Part shown: positions 1 through 7,049 of the stretch, piece by piece
Position numbering within the stretch: position 1 is the first letter of the stretch
Layout: every line of letters starts with the position of its first letter
From: an uncultured Cloacibacillus sp.
Lineage (GTDB): Bacteria > Synergistota > Synergistia > Synergistales > Synergistaceae
Length of the DNA: 11,582 nt
Assembly: GCA_900544635.1 (NCBI GenBank)
Contig: UQVV01000039.1
Coordinates: 1 to 11,582 of the forward strand
Direction of reading: 5' to 3'
The notes under the pieces: model-generated
The model's database searches: none
Told to the model about the DNA's origin: nothing
What the model saw: the letters and a program-made list of their open reading frames with translations, nothing else
Position numbers and translations under genes: made by a program

Positions 1-1336
1 AATCCACTATTTCGCGAAGCGAGGAGATTTTCAGCGTTTCTATCGGGTAGGTTTCTTTCGGGGTGCGGCGGCTGATTACGGCGCGCGTGAAGCCGAGGCG
101 GGCCGCTTCTTTTATCCGCAGCGGCGTGCGCGCGCAGGGGCGGACTTCCCCGGCGAGGCCGACTTCGCCGATGAAGCAGACGTCGGACGGGAGCTCGATG
201 TCTGCGGCGGCGGAGGCGAGCGAGGCGCAGATGCCGAGGTCGGCGGCTGGGTCTTTCAGCGTGAGGCCGCCCGCGACGTTGAGATATACGTCGCTCGCGC
301 GCGTGGCGACGCCGCAGCGGCGTTCGAGGACGGCGAGCAGCAGCTGCAGGCGGTTCACGTCGACGCCGCGCGCGGTGCGCTTCGGGTACGGGAAGGGCGT
401 CGGGCAGGCGAGCGCCTGAATTTCGGCCGCGAGCGCGCGCGAGCCCTCGAGCGTCATAGCTATCGAGACGCCGGAGCTTCCGAGGTCGGTGCCGTTCCAG
501 TAGAGGCGGCTCGGGTCGTTTACTGCGGAGAGCCCTTTGTCGGACATTTCGAAGATTCCGAGCTCCTCGGTGCTGCCGTAGCGGTTTTTCTCGGCGCGCA
601 GCAGGCGGTTCGGAGAGTTCTGTTCGCCCGAGAAGAGCAGGACGACGTCTACGAGGTGCTCGAGCAGCTTCGGCCCCGCTATCTGTCCCTGCTTTGTGAT
701 GTGGCCGACGAGGACGGTCGGTATCGAACAGCGCTTGGCGGTGTCCACGGCCATCGCCGCGACGCCCTTGACCTGGTTCGGCGAGCCGGCCCATCCGCTT
801 TCGCTGTCGGCGCGGAAGGCCTGCACGCTGTCGATGACCATGAAGCCGTAGCCGTATTTCTCCGCGGCGGCGAGCGACGAGGGAAGGTCGCTCTCGCAGA
901 GAAGGTCGAGCCCGGGCGTCATGAGGCCGAGGCGGCGTCCGCGCAGCGCGAGCTGGCCAGACGATTCTTCGCCCGATATATAAATCACGCGCTCGCCGCG
1001 CTTCGCCATCTCTGCGCAGACCTGGAGCAGCAGCGTGGATTTTCCGACGCCGGGCTCGCCGCCCAGAAGCGTCACGCCGCCGCGCACCCAGCCGCCGCCG
1101 AGGACGCGGTCGAGCTCGTCTATTCCCGACGGGATTCTTTCCTGTTCCTCGACTTCGAGGCCCGATATCGGCACTGCTGCGCGGACTGGCTCGTTCAGCG
1201 GCCCGTGCGAAACGGCGGGCTGCGCCTCCTGTTCGAGCGTGCCCCACGAGCCGCACTTCGGGCATTTGCCCATGAAGGTCTGGCTCTGGTAGCCGCACTC
1301 CGAGCATTTATAAAGACGTATTTCTTTTTTTGCCAT
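1..1336 (-). CDS. radA: DNA repair protein RadA (C-terminus cut off by window edge)
   Basis: RadA is a RecA-like ATPase that processes recombination intermediates and drives branch migration during DNA repair. All its landmarks are visible. An N-terminal zinc finger has Cys11, Cys14, Cys25 and Cys28. The Walker A motif GEPGVGKST is at about residues 93-101, and a Walker B strand ends in Asp169. The RadA signature, normally KNRFG, reads KNRYG at 250-254. A Lon-protease-like C-terminal domain includes the segments DVYLNVAGG and DPAADLG. About 445 codons are present, close to the usual 450-460, so only a few residues are missing at the left edge. The start is ATG at 1336, with only a weak ribosome site (GGTAAAA). 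It lies 16 bases after the PHP gene on the same strand and is probably the last gene of that operon or read through from it. I see no separate promoter. Confidence 0.97.
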   Translation of the reverse strand, partial: MAKKEIRLYKCSECGYQSQTFMGKCPKCGSWGTLEQEAQPAVSHGPLNEPVRAAVPISGLEVEEQERIPSGIDELDRVLGGGWVRGGVTLLGGEPGVGKSTLLLQVCAEMAKRGERVIYISGEESSGQLALRGRRLGLMTPGLDLLCESDLPSSLAAAEKYGYGFMVIDSVQAFRADSESGWAGSPNQVKGVAAMAVDTAKRCSIPTVLVGHITKQGQIAGPKLLEHLVDVVLLFSGEQNSPNRLLRAEKNRYGSTEELGIFEMSDKGLSAVNDPSRLYWNGTDLGSSGVSIAMTLEGSRALAAEIQALACPTPFPYPKRTARGVDVNRLQLLLAVLERRCGVATRASDVYLNVAGGLTLKDPAADLGICASLASAAADIELPSDVCFIGEVGLAGEVRPCARTPLRIKEAARLGFTRAVISRRTPKETYPIETLKISSLREIVD

Positions 1337-1352
1337 GTTTGAAATTTTTACC

Positions 1353-2117
1353 TTATCCCCAGGGCCACGAGACGCGCCGCCCGCCCTCGCCGCGCAGCGC
1401 CATACGTATCTCCTCGAAGGTCGGCGCTTCGAGCATCATCTTCGTGCAGTTCGCGCGCGACATCGTGTCGAGCGTGTGCGAGTCGGACGAACGGATGAAG
1501 GCGCGCCCGGGGTATCGTTCGCGCCATTCCGCCGCTTCGTCCGAGTTGAGGCGGCGCGAGAGTTCGAAAGCGTCGGCAGGATAGTCCTGCGGCATCGGGC
1601 CGAGCGCCGCTGTGTACGAGAAGGCGGGGCGGTCGACGTGGGCGAGTATCGCAAGGCCGCCGAGCGCGCGCGCCTTTTCCACAATCTGGTCCACTTCGTA
1701 GCCCGCGCCCTGTATCAGCAGGACTTCCTCTTCCTTTACGATGCCGTTCTCGGCGTCGACGACTATCTGGTAGCCGAAGTGCTCGACGTCGTTTTTAATC
1801 GGGCGGATGCGCTTCCAGAGCCATTCCTTAAATTCGAGCGCGAGCGGATATTCCGGAAAGACGCAGAGCGTGTGGATGTCCTCCGCGCTCTGCGCCTCGA
1901 TGCACGGAAGCACGACGGGGACGCCGGGACGCCCGCCGTTCTGCGCAGCGCCCGCCATCCCCGGGTAGTTTTCGCATGTGTTGTGGTCGGCTATGCCGAT
2001 TATGTCGAGGCCGGCCTCGCGCGCCTTTTCGATTACCTCGGGCGCGCCCATCTCGAGCTCGCCGCACGGCGAGAGCAGCGTGTGTATGTGGAGGTCGACC
2101 CAGAAGGGCTTCAGCAA
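1353..2117 (-). CDS. PHP-domain metal-dependent phosphoesterase
   Basis: PHP-domain proteins are metal-dependent phosphoesterases related to histidinol phosphatase and the polymerase PHP domain; the substrate of this one is unknown. The metal-binding motifs are intact: DLHIHT near the N-terminus, ADHNT about 35 residues later, a Glu in PCIEAQ, the histidine of LAHVDRP, and SSDSHTLDTM near the C-terminus. I chose the TTG at 2117 because it puts DLHIHT about eight residues in, as is usual for this family, and lies 7 bases after the stop of the upstream gene. An in-frame TTG at 2141 would add eight residues and overlap that gene; neither start has a strong ribosome site. It sits between a DRTGG-domain gene and radA in a tightly packed minus-strand run. 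In related anaerobes PHP genes often accompany DRTGG and hydrogenase-like genes, so a role in that regulatory module is inferred, not shown. Confidence 0.9.
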   Translation of the reverse strand: MLKPFWVDLHIHTLLSPCGELEMGAPEVIEKAREAGLDIIGIADHNTCENYPGMAGAAQNGGRPGVPVVLPCIEAQSAEDIHTLCVFPEYPLALEFKEWLWKRIRPIKNDVEHFGYQIVVDAENGIVKEEEVLLIQGAGYEVDQIVEKARALGGLAILAHVDRPAFSYTAALGPMPQDYPADAFELSRRLNSDEAAEWRERYPGRAFIRSSDSHTLDTMSRANCTKMMLEAPTFEEIRMALRGEGGRRVSWPWG

Positions 2118-2124
2118 CGCGACG

Positions 2125-2460
2125 TTATCCCGCGAGCCCAAGCGCGGCGAGCTTCACGCAGGTCGCGTAAAGCGTCTCCGGCACGGAGAGGATCGCTATG
2201 TTTTCCGTCTTGCAGCGCTCTATCAGGTCGTCTGGGGCCTTTCTGCCCGAGGCTATGATGATGAGCGGCAGGTCCTTGAGCACAGCGACGGCGGCGACGT
2301 TGAGGTGCGCCTGCACCGTCACCCACGCGGCTCCCTCCGGGGCCGTCCCCATTATGAAGCTCAGGAGGTCTCCCGCGGTCGCGCCGGTTATCTCGCGTCC
2401 CTTGTCGCCCTCGCACTGCAGCTCGCCGCCGAGCGCTTCGCAAATCTCGCTTACGGTCAT
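2125..2460 (-). CDS. DRTGG-domain protein, second copy
   Basis: This small soluble protein of 111 residues has the fold signature of DRTGG domains. A short N-terminal segment (MTVSEICEALGG) is followed by alternating strands and helices, including LPLIIIASG, then a segment ending IAILSVPET. DRTGG domains occur beside CBS domains and in phosphotransacetylase-like proteins and are thought to be regulatory; no catalytic residues are evident. The ATG overlaps the stop of the upstream Fe-S gene as ATGA, which indicates translational coupling. Its sequence layout parallels the 120-residue protein that opens the cluster, so the two look like paralogues bracketing the GHKL and hydrogenase-like proteins. 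It may act as a ligand-sensing or protein-protein interaction subunit of the same complex; this is inference. Confidence 0.8.
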   Translation of the reverse strand: MTVSEICEALGGELQCEGDKGREITGATAGDLLSFIMGTAPEGAAWVTVQAHLNVAAVAVLKDLPLIIIASGRKAPDDLIERCKTENIAILSVPETLYATCVKLAALGLAG

Positions 2461-3773
2461 TTCGTTCCACTCCTTCTTTTAAGGGTCTGCGGCTGCGACT
2501 CCGACAGCACGACTATCTTGTTCGCGAGCGAGGCTATGCCCTCGCGCAGCTTGAAGATGCAGTCGGTCACGGAGCCGTGTCCTCTTACTATCTCCTCCGC
2601 CATCGCCTGGCACGACGGGCGTCCGCACGACCCGCAGTCTATATGCGGCAGCCCGGAGTATATTTCCTTCATCTGCTGAAGCTTCACCATCGCCTCGGCC
2701 ACGTTGTTCGAGAGCGGCAGGCGCGGCCTCGGCGCGTAGTCCTTCGTTATCGTCCAGAAGTCCATCGCGCAGAGCTCCTCGACGCGGCGCTGGTTCTGCG
2801 GCGTGACGTTCCAGTCGGTCTGTATGTTGTTGAGGCGCAGGCTCGCGAGGAAGCGCGAGTCAGCCGTGCCGACGCCGCCGACGCAGCCCGTGTCGCAGGT
2901 GCGGCACTCGACGAAGTCGACGTTGCGCAGCCGCCCGAGCTCAAGCTCCTGAAGCACGTCGAGCGTGTTCCTCATGCCCGATACGGCGATGAGGTTCAGC
3001 TTTTTCTCGGAAAAGGCCTGAATATGCTTTGATTCCCCGCCGCGGCGCGCCCACTGTATCCAGCGGTTGCTGCGCAGCTTCCTCGGGTGGTCGTGCGACG
3101 CGGATACGTTGCCCGCCATTATGCTGCGCGCGACGCGGCGCACCGTCACCGCGGCGTCGAGCGGCGAGCGCTCGCGCCCCTGCGGCTCGCGCACCATGGT
3201 TATCTTCGCGGAGCACGGAGCGAGAAGCGTCACCGGCGCGGAGCTGCTGGTGCGCATCTTCCAGAGGTCCGCCGCAAGCTCGAGCGGCGGGCATATCGGC
3301 ACGACGCGCGACAAAAGCTCCGGGAAACGCGCCTGTATCAGCCTGAGCGCCGCCGGACAGTAGCACGATATCAGCGGCAACGACGCGGGGGCCGCGCGCG
3401 CTATCATCTGCGCCGTGGCCGCCGCGGAAAGGTCGAAGGCCTCTTCTATCTCGTCTATGAGCGGGTTTACGTTCATCGACGCGAGCACGGCCTCCAGCGT
3501 CGACGGGTCGTTGTAGTGGCTGAACTGTGAAAAGAACACCGGATCGGTGACGATGGGGACGTTCTGATTCTCCCTTACGGCGTTCCAGTCGTCCTCCTCT
3601 ATGCCGAGCGCCTGCCTGTGGCACGAGCGCAGACACTCGCCGCAGTCGATGCAGAGCTCTTCGAGAATGCTTATCTCTCCGTCGACGATGCGGATAGCTT
3701 CCGTCGGGCAGACACGGATGCAGTTGACGCACCCCTGGCAGGCCGCCCTTGAGATTTTAACGCTGTGGAGCAT
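2457..3773 (-). CDS. Iron-hydrogenase-like Fe-S regulatory protein (HydS/TM1421-like)
   Basis: This 438-residue protein combines three iron-sulfur modules. The N-terminus has two ferredoxin-type [4Fe-4S] motifs, Cys12/15/18/22 and Cys41/44/47/51. The middle resembles the large subunit of [FeFe]-hydrogenase but is short and divergent. L1 reads ISCYCP (Cys139 before Pro), L2 reads APCSAK (Cys187, Lys190), and L3 contains CDTGC (Cys293, Cys297) followed by GG. All four cysteines expected to hold the H-cluster cubane are present, but the proton-transfer cysteine of the usual TSCCP motif is replaced by Tyr138. The C-terminus has a further Fe-S domain with Cys380, 383, 388 and 405 (CxxC-x4-C-x16-C). 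No PAS domain is present, unlike typical HydS sensors. The start ATG has a strong ribosome site, GAGGAGG, 7 bases upstream. The neighbouring GHKL ATPase and DRTGG genes point to sensing or regulation, not bulk hydrogen metabolism; the signal is unknown. Confidence 0.88.
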   Translation of the reverse strand: MLHSVKISRAACQGCVNCIRVCPTEAIRIVDGEISILEELCIDCGECLRSCHRQALGIEEDDWNAVRENQNVPIVTDPVFFSQFSHYNDPSTLEAVLASMNVNPLIDEIEEAFDLSAAATAQMIARAAPASLPLISCYCPAALRLIQARFPELLSRVVPICPPLELAADLWKMRTSSSAPVTLLAPCSAKITMVREPQGRERSPLDAAVTVRRVARSIMAGNVSASHDHPRKLRSNRWIQWARRGGESKHIQAFSEKKLNLIAVSGMRNTLDVLQELELGRLRNVDFVECRTCDTGCVGGVGTADSRFLASLRLNNIQTDWNVTPQNQRRVEELCAMDFWTITKDYAPRPRLPLSNNVAEAMVKLQQMKEIYSGLPHIDCGSCGRPSCQAMAEEIVRGHGSVTDCIFKLREGIASLANKIVVLSESQPQTLKRRSGTK

Positions 3774-3793
3774 TGCCGTCCCTCCTCGCGCGT

Positions 3794-4225
3794 CTATTTT
3801 TTATTGAAATACACGGTGCAGGTCAGAGTCGTTCCGACGCCGACCTCGGATTCTATATTGAAAACGTCGCTGTTTCGCTTTATATTCGGCAGCCCCATGC
3901 CCGCGCCGAAACCCATCTCGCGCGCCTGGTCGCTCGCCGTCGTAAATCCTTCCGTCATCGCCTTGCTGATATCCGCGATGCCGGGCCCCTGGTCCTCCGC
4001 TATGAGCACCACGTGGTCTTCGTAAATCTCCGCCTTCAGCATTCCTCCGCCCGCGTGGATGACGAGGTTTATCTCCGCCTCGTAGGTGATTATCGCCACC
4101 CTGCGGCAGATGCCGGAGTCGATGCCGAGCATTTTGAGGGTATTCTTTATATTGTTGGAGGCCGCGCCCGCGACCATAAAATCGTTGCCCTCGATTCTGT
4201 ATTCGAGACAGACAGGGGCGCCCAT
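3794..4225 (-). CDS. GHKL ATP-binding protein, anti-sigma factor/serine kinase type
   Basis: This stand-alone ATPase domain of 143 residues belongs to the GHKL superfamily, in the RsbW/SpoIIAB/RsbT-like branch. The N box has Glu49 and Asn53 (EAEIN) followed by His57. The G1 box is DQGPG (78-82), and a glycine-rich G2 region runs GFGAGMG (105-111). It lacks the phospho-accepting histidine and dimerisation helices of a sensor histidine kinase. Proteins of this type phosphorylate or bind partner proteins in partner-switching systems. No STAS antagonist or sigma factor gene lies alongside, so the partner may be one of the DRTGG or Fe-S proteins in this cluster. The ATG at 4225 has CAGGAGA 8 bases upstream and follows the previous stop by 3 bases; the next gene starts 20 bases downstream. 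Thermotoga and Firmicutes hydrogenase loci carry an equivalent gene. Confidence 0.9.
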   Translation of the reverse strand: MGAPVCLEYRIEGNDFMVAGAASNNIKNTLKMLGIDSGICRRVAIITYEAEINLVIHAGGGMLKAEIYEDHVVLIAEDQGPGIADISKAMTEGFTTASDQAREMGFGAGMGLPNIKRNSDVFNIESEVGVGTTLTCTVYFNKK

Positions 4226-4228
4226 AGC

Positions 4229-4591
4229 CTAGATCTCCTGAATGTCTTGGCTCGGCTTCATGCCCTTCGCGAAAAGAATTCCGCACGACTCGAACATGCT
4301 GTACCGCGTCAGAAGTATCGGGATGCCGTTCTCCCTCGCGAGCTGTATCGTCTCCTCCAGCGGCCTCTTGCCGCGCACGAAGACGATGGCGGGGATGTCG
4401 AGCATCTGCGCCGTGCGCACGATCTGGACGTTCGTCAGCCCCGTGAGCAGCAGCGACCCCGGCGTGCAGAACGCGAGCACGTCGCTCATAAGGTCGCATG
4501 CGTAGGCGTTGTTTACAATAATGCTGTTAAGATCATCCGACGTAGAGACGTTTTGGGCATCGAGGAACGATGCCAGCTCCTGCAAAGTCAT
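4229..4591 (-). CDS. DRTGG-domain protein, first copy (cluster lead gene)
   Basis: This DRTGG-type protein of 120 residues is the first gene of the minus-strand cluster. I chose the ATG at 4591 because AGGAGGC lies 9 bases upstream (4601-4607); an upstream in-frame start near 4642 would add 17 residues without such a site. It opens with MTLQELASFLD, similar to the second copy's MTVSEICEAL. It continues with hydrophobic strands (SLLLTGL, IPAIVFV) and ends in a segment with GIPILLT, as in DRTGG domains. No catalytic motif, membrane segment or P-loop is visible. The domain family is regarded as regulatory. It precedes the GHKL ATPase gene by only 3 bases, so the two are likely made together and may interact. 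An HPr-kinase N-terminal-like domain is a related alternative description. Confidence 0.78.
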   Translation of the reverse strand: MTLQELASFLDAQNVSTSDDLNSIIVNNAYACDLMSDVLAFCTPGSLLLTGLTNVQIVRTAQMLDIPAIVFVRGKRPLEETIQLARENGIPILLTRYSMFESCGILFAKGMKPSQDIQEI

Positions 4592-4752
4592 ATCGATTCT
4601 GCCTCCTGAATGCTTGTCGTATATGCCGACCCCAGAGTTCAACTCATTGTGTAAAGAATAACAAAGAGAGGTGAGAAAAACAAGTGCGCGCGCGCCGCAG
4701 CGCCGCCCGCGGGTGTAATATATCTGATGAATTCGTCGAGGGAGTGGTTCTC

Positions 4753-6180
4753 ATGCTTTCATTCTACCTTTCCGCCTGCGCGCTGCTCGCCGCCTTCTTC
4801 GCGGCGGGCGTGATGCTGGGGCGCGGCGGCGCGAAAAAAGATTACAGCCTCGGCGGCAGGAAAGCCGGCGCGGCGGGCGTCACGGGCATACTGCTCGGCT
4901 CCCTCGTCGGCGGCGCTTCTACCGTCGGCACCGTGCAGATGGCCTACAGCTACGGCATGACCGCCTGGTGGTTCGCGCTCGGCGGCGGCATCGGCTGCCT
5001 GCTCCTCGCGCTGCGCTTCGCCGTGCCGCTGCGCAGGTCGCGCATCACGACGATAGCCGACTACCTGAGCGCAAGCTACGGCGGCGGACGCTGCGGCCGC
5101 GGCATAGCGCTCGCCGCGACGGCGGCCTCGTCGCTCGGCACCTTCATCTCGATATGCGCGCAGTTCCTCTCCTGCATCGCGCTGCTGCGCGGCGTCCTTC
5201 CGCTCTCCGTGCCCGCGGCGGCGCTCGTCGCGGCGCTCTCGATATGGGGCTTCGTCGCCTTCGGCGGCATGAAAAGCTTTGCAAAACTCGGCGAGGCCAA
5301 GATAGCGCTGCTCTTCGTCACGCTCACGGCCTGCGCCGCCGCGGCGCTCGGCTGGGGCGGATTTGCGGCGATGCGGCAGAACCTTACCTTCCAGCCGTGG
5401 CTCAACCCATTCGGACGCGGCTTCGTCCCCGAGCTCGGATACCTCGCCTCGATGATAGTCGGCGTATTCACGACGCAGATATACATCCAGTCCTTCGCCG
5501 CGGCCAAGAACCTCCACGCGGCGCGGCGCGGCGCCTTCGCCTCGGCGCTCATCATGCCGCCGATGGGGCTGCTCGGCACGGCCGTCGGCCTCTCAGTCCG
5601 CGCGAGCGGCGCGGAGATACAGCCCGACCAGGTGCTCTCGTGGTTCATCATGAACTCCTTCCCGCCGCTCATAGGCGGGCTGCTCTGGGGCGGCGTCGTC
5701 ATCACAGTCGTCGGCTGCGCCGCGGGGCTCATGCTCGGCATCGCGACAAACATCGCGAAAAACATGATACCGCGCGAGCGCCTCGCCGGTTACGCGGCGC
5801 GCCCAGAAAACAAAGGCCCCGCCGCCGCGCTTGCGAAAGCCGCCGCATCGATATCCGAAACCGCGCTCGTCGCGCTCATGACCGCCGCCGCGGCGCTCAT
5901 CGGGACGGCGACCACCGGCTCCATGATACTCGAATGGAGCTTCCTCAGCATGGGGCTGCGCGGCGCGGGCAGCTTCATCCCATTCGTCGCGGCCGTGCTC
6001 AAGCCCGGCCTGCTGCCGCCCGTCTGGGCGCTCGCCTCCTGCTGCGGCGGCCTCGCCGCGATGCTCGCCTGGGCCTTCGCGCGTATGCCCGGCGACCCGC
6101 TCTTTGCCGGTCTTGCCGTCTCCGCAGTATTCGCGGCGTGCGGGATAATTTTCAGTAAAAGATATTTACTTCATTCGTGA
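4753..6180 (+). CDS. Sodium:solute symporter family protein (SSF/SLC5)
   Basis: This integral membrane transporter of 475 residues is almost entirely made of hydrophobic helices, about 12-13 by eye. The family couples Na+ entry to uptake of sugars, amino acids, organic acids or vitamins. The N-terminal motif DYSLGGRKAG matches the conserved xYxLGGR signature after helix 1, and later segments (for example QSFAAAKNLHAARR and GIATNIAKNMI) fit the family pattern. The length is typical, and the substrate cannot be told from sequence. The ATG at 4753 has GAGGGA 9 bases upstream and gives a normal N-terminus. An in-frame GTG at 4684, preceded by GAGAGGTGA, would add 23 arginine-rich residues and cannot be excluded. 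It is divergent from the hydrogenase-like cluster and stands alone, ending in a bidirectional terminator about 265 bases downstream. Confidence 0.9.
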   Translation: MLSFYLSACALLAAFFAAGVMLGRGGAKKDYSLGGRKAGAAGVTGILLGSLVGGASTVGTVQMAYSYGMTAWWFALGGGIGCLLLALRFAVPLRRSRITTIADYLSASYGGGRCGRGIALAATAASSLGTFISICAQFLSCIALLRGVLPLSVPAAALVAALSIWGFVAFGGMKSFAKLGEAKIALLFVTLTACAAAALGWGGFAAMRQNLTFQPWLNPFGRGFVPELGYLASMIVGVFTTQIYIQSFAAAKNLHAARRGAFASALIMPPMGLLGTAVGLSVRASGAEIQPDQVLSWFIMNSFPPLIGGLLWGGVVITVVGCAAGLMLGIATNIAKNMIPRERLAGYAARPENKGPAAALAKAAASISETALVALMTAAAALIGTATTGSMILEWSFLSMGLRGAGSFIPFVAAVLKPGLLPPVWALASCCGGLAAMLAWAFARMPGDPLFAGLAVSAVFAACGIIFSKRYLLHS

Positions 6181-6445
6181 CCGCCGGTGCTTATATGTTT
6201 CACAACTTATAAAAAAGCGCTACGCCTGTATATACGCACCTGTTATATAAACTTAGCCTGTTTTTCGCATAGCACATAAGAGCTTTTGAAACTCCCGCCA
6301 AACAGCTCGCCGTCCATCTACGTATGCAAGCCTGTCCGCCGATATCGTGCTTATCTTGTTTATATCGTGCTTGTTTTTTGCTGTCCTGTTTTTATACAAG
6401 GAAGTATCGCGCAGCGGAGCATGCACCGCGCTGCGGTAGCGCCAT
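6181..6445. other. AT-richer intergenic spacer with no recognisable gene
   Basis: This stretch between the symporter stop and the shared terminator is visibly richer in A and T than its surroundings. I find no credible coding region. It contains an 11-base direct repeat, ATATCGTGCTT, at 6342-6352 and 6362-6372 (period 20). It also has five scattered CCTGT words (6225, 6239, 6257, 6331, 6385) and a 7-base inverted repeat, CGCAGCG/CGCTGCG, at 6410-6416 and 6429-6435. It could be a long 3' untranslated region, hold a small RNA, or be decayed sequence; nothing decides between these. A short reading frame at 6324-6536 runs through the terminator into the neighbouring gene and is not believable. 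Confidence 0.5.
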
Positions 6446-6490
6446 AAAAAATCCCGCGCGGCGGGATTTCAGAGCCTCGCGGGATTTTTT
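6446..6490. terminator. Bidirectional rho-independent terminator with alternative hairpins
   Basis: A perfect 13-base inverted repeat pairs 6446-6458 (AAAAAATCCCGCG) with 6478-6490, giving a GC core flanked by A on one side and six T on the other. It can therefore stop transcription from both the symporter and the convergent kinase gene. The 19-base loop holds a third copy of the core, so 6449-6457 can instead form a perfect 9-base stem with 6461-6469 around a 3-base loop. The two stems share the left arm and exclude each other. Confidence 0.85.
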
Positions 6491-6516
6491 GCGTTTTCTA
6501 ACGTTTTGCGGATTTA

Positions 6517-7014
6517 TTATCTCTTGTAGCCTATGATGTCGCGCAGGAGCGAGACGCGCCATTCAGCGCCTTTTTCGTCCTCCACGCCTTTGGTCGGGAA
6601 GCCGTCGATTACTCCGATGACTCCGCGGCCCTGCGCGCTTTCGGCGACGAGCACCTGGAGCGGGTTCGCGGTGGCGGCGAATATGCGGCAGACCTCCTGC
6701 ACATCCTTTATCCTGTTGAGCACGTTGATGGGGTAGCCTTTGCGCATGGCTATGATGAATGTGTGTCCCGCGTTCATTTTCTGCGCGTTTTCTATCGCGC
6801 ACTTCTCCATCTCCGCGTTGTTCCCGTCGTGGCGGATGAGGCAGTCGCCGGACGCTTCGCAGAAGGCGACGCCGAATTCTATGCAGGGCGCGGCGGTCGC
6901 CATCGCCTCGTAGATGTCCTCGACAGTCTTGATGAAGTGGCTCTGCCCGACGATTACGTTCGCGTCCTCGGGTATGTCTATCTGCACCGCGCTTATGTTG
7001 AGATTCTCAGCCAT
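6517..7014 (-). CDS. Adenosine-specific kinase (DUF355 family)
   Basis: This soluble protein of 165 residues matches the DUF355 family, described in archaea as adenosine-specific kinases and scattered among anaerobic bacteria. Recognisable segments include the start [21 protein letters not shown], the [10 protein letters not shown] region, RHDGNN, and the C-terminal stretch [17 protein letters not shown] with DIIGYKR at the end. The length equals the family norm. I placed the start at ATG 7014 because GGAGGT lies 6 bases upstream (7021-7026); an in-frame start near 7062 would add 16 atypical residues and cover the promoter. It is transcribed alone, from an extended -10 promoter at 7050-7058 to the bidirectional terminator. 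Adenosine phosphorylation is the proposed family activity; I infer nucleoside salvage but see no purine genes beside it. Confidence 0.92.
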   Translation of the reverse strand: MAENLNISAVQIDIPEDANVIVGQSHFIKTVEDIYEAMATAAPCIEFGVAFCEASGDCLIRHDGNNAEMEKCAIENAQKMNAGHTFIIAMRKGYPINVLNRIKDVQEVCRIFAATANPLQVLVAESAQGRGVIGVIDGFPTKGVEDEKGAEWRVSLLRDIIGYKR

Positions 7015-7049
7015 AACAGCACCTCCGTTGTGTTTTAGTGACCGCACAT

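Noticed and set aside
656..1342. A 228-codon plus-strand frame opposite radA
   Set aside because: RadA motifs on the minus strand are complete and unambiguous; the plus frame is an artefact of base composition.
1335..2258. A 307-codon open frame on the plus strand opposite the PHP gene
   Set aside because: It is the antisense shadow of a clear PHP-domain gene; the translation has no family resemblance and is rich in Arg and Ala as expected from GC-rich antisense frames.
2457..3773. Calling the Fe-S protein a catalytic [FeFe]-hydrogenase
   Set aside because: The catalytic domain is short, the proton-transfer cysteine is replaced, and the neighbours are regulatory, so a sensor-type annotation fits better.
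4968..6158. A 396-codon frame overlapping the symporter on the same strand
   Set aside because: It is dominated by Arg and His, lacks hydrophobic helices and is a shifted reading of the transporter gene.
6324..6536. A 70-codon cysteine-rich plus-strand frame
   Set aside because: It reads through both terminator stems and into the 3' end of the kinase gene, and has no ribosome site.
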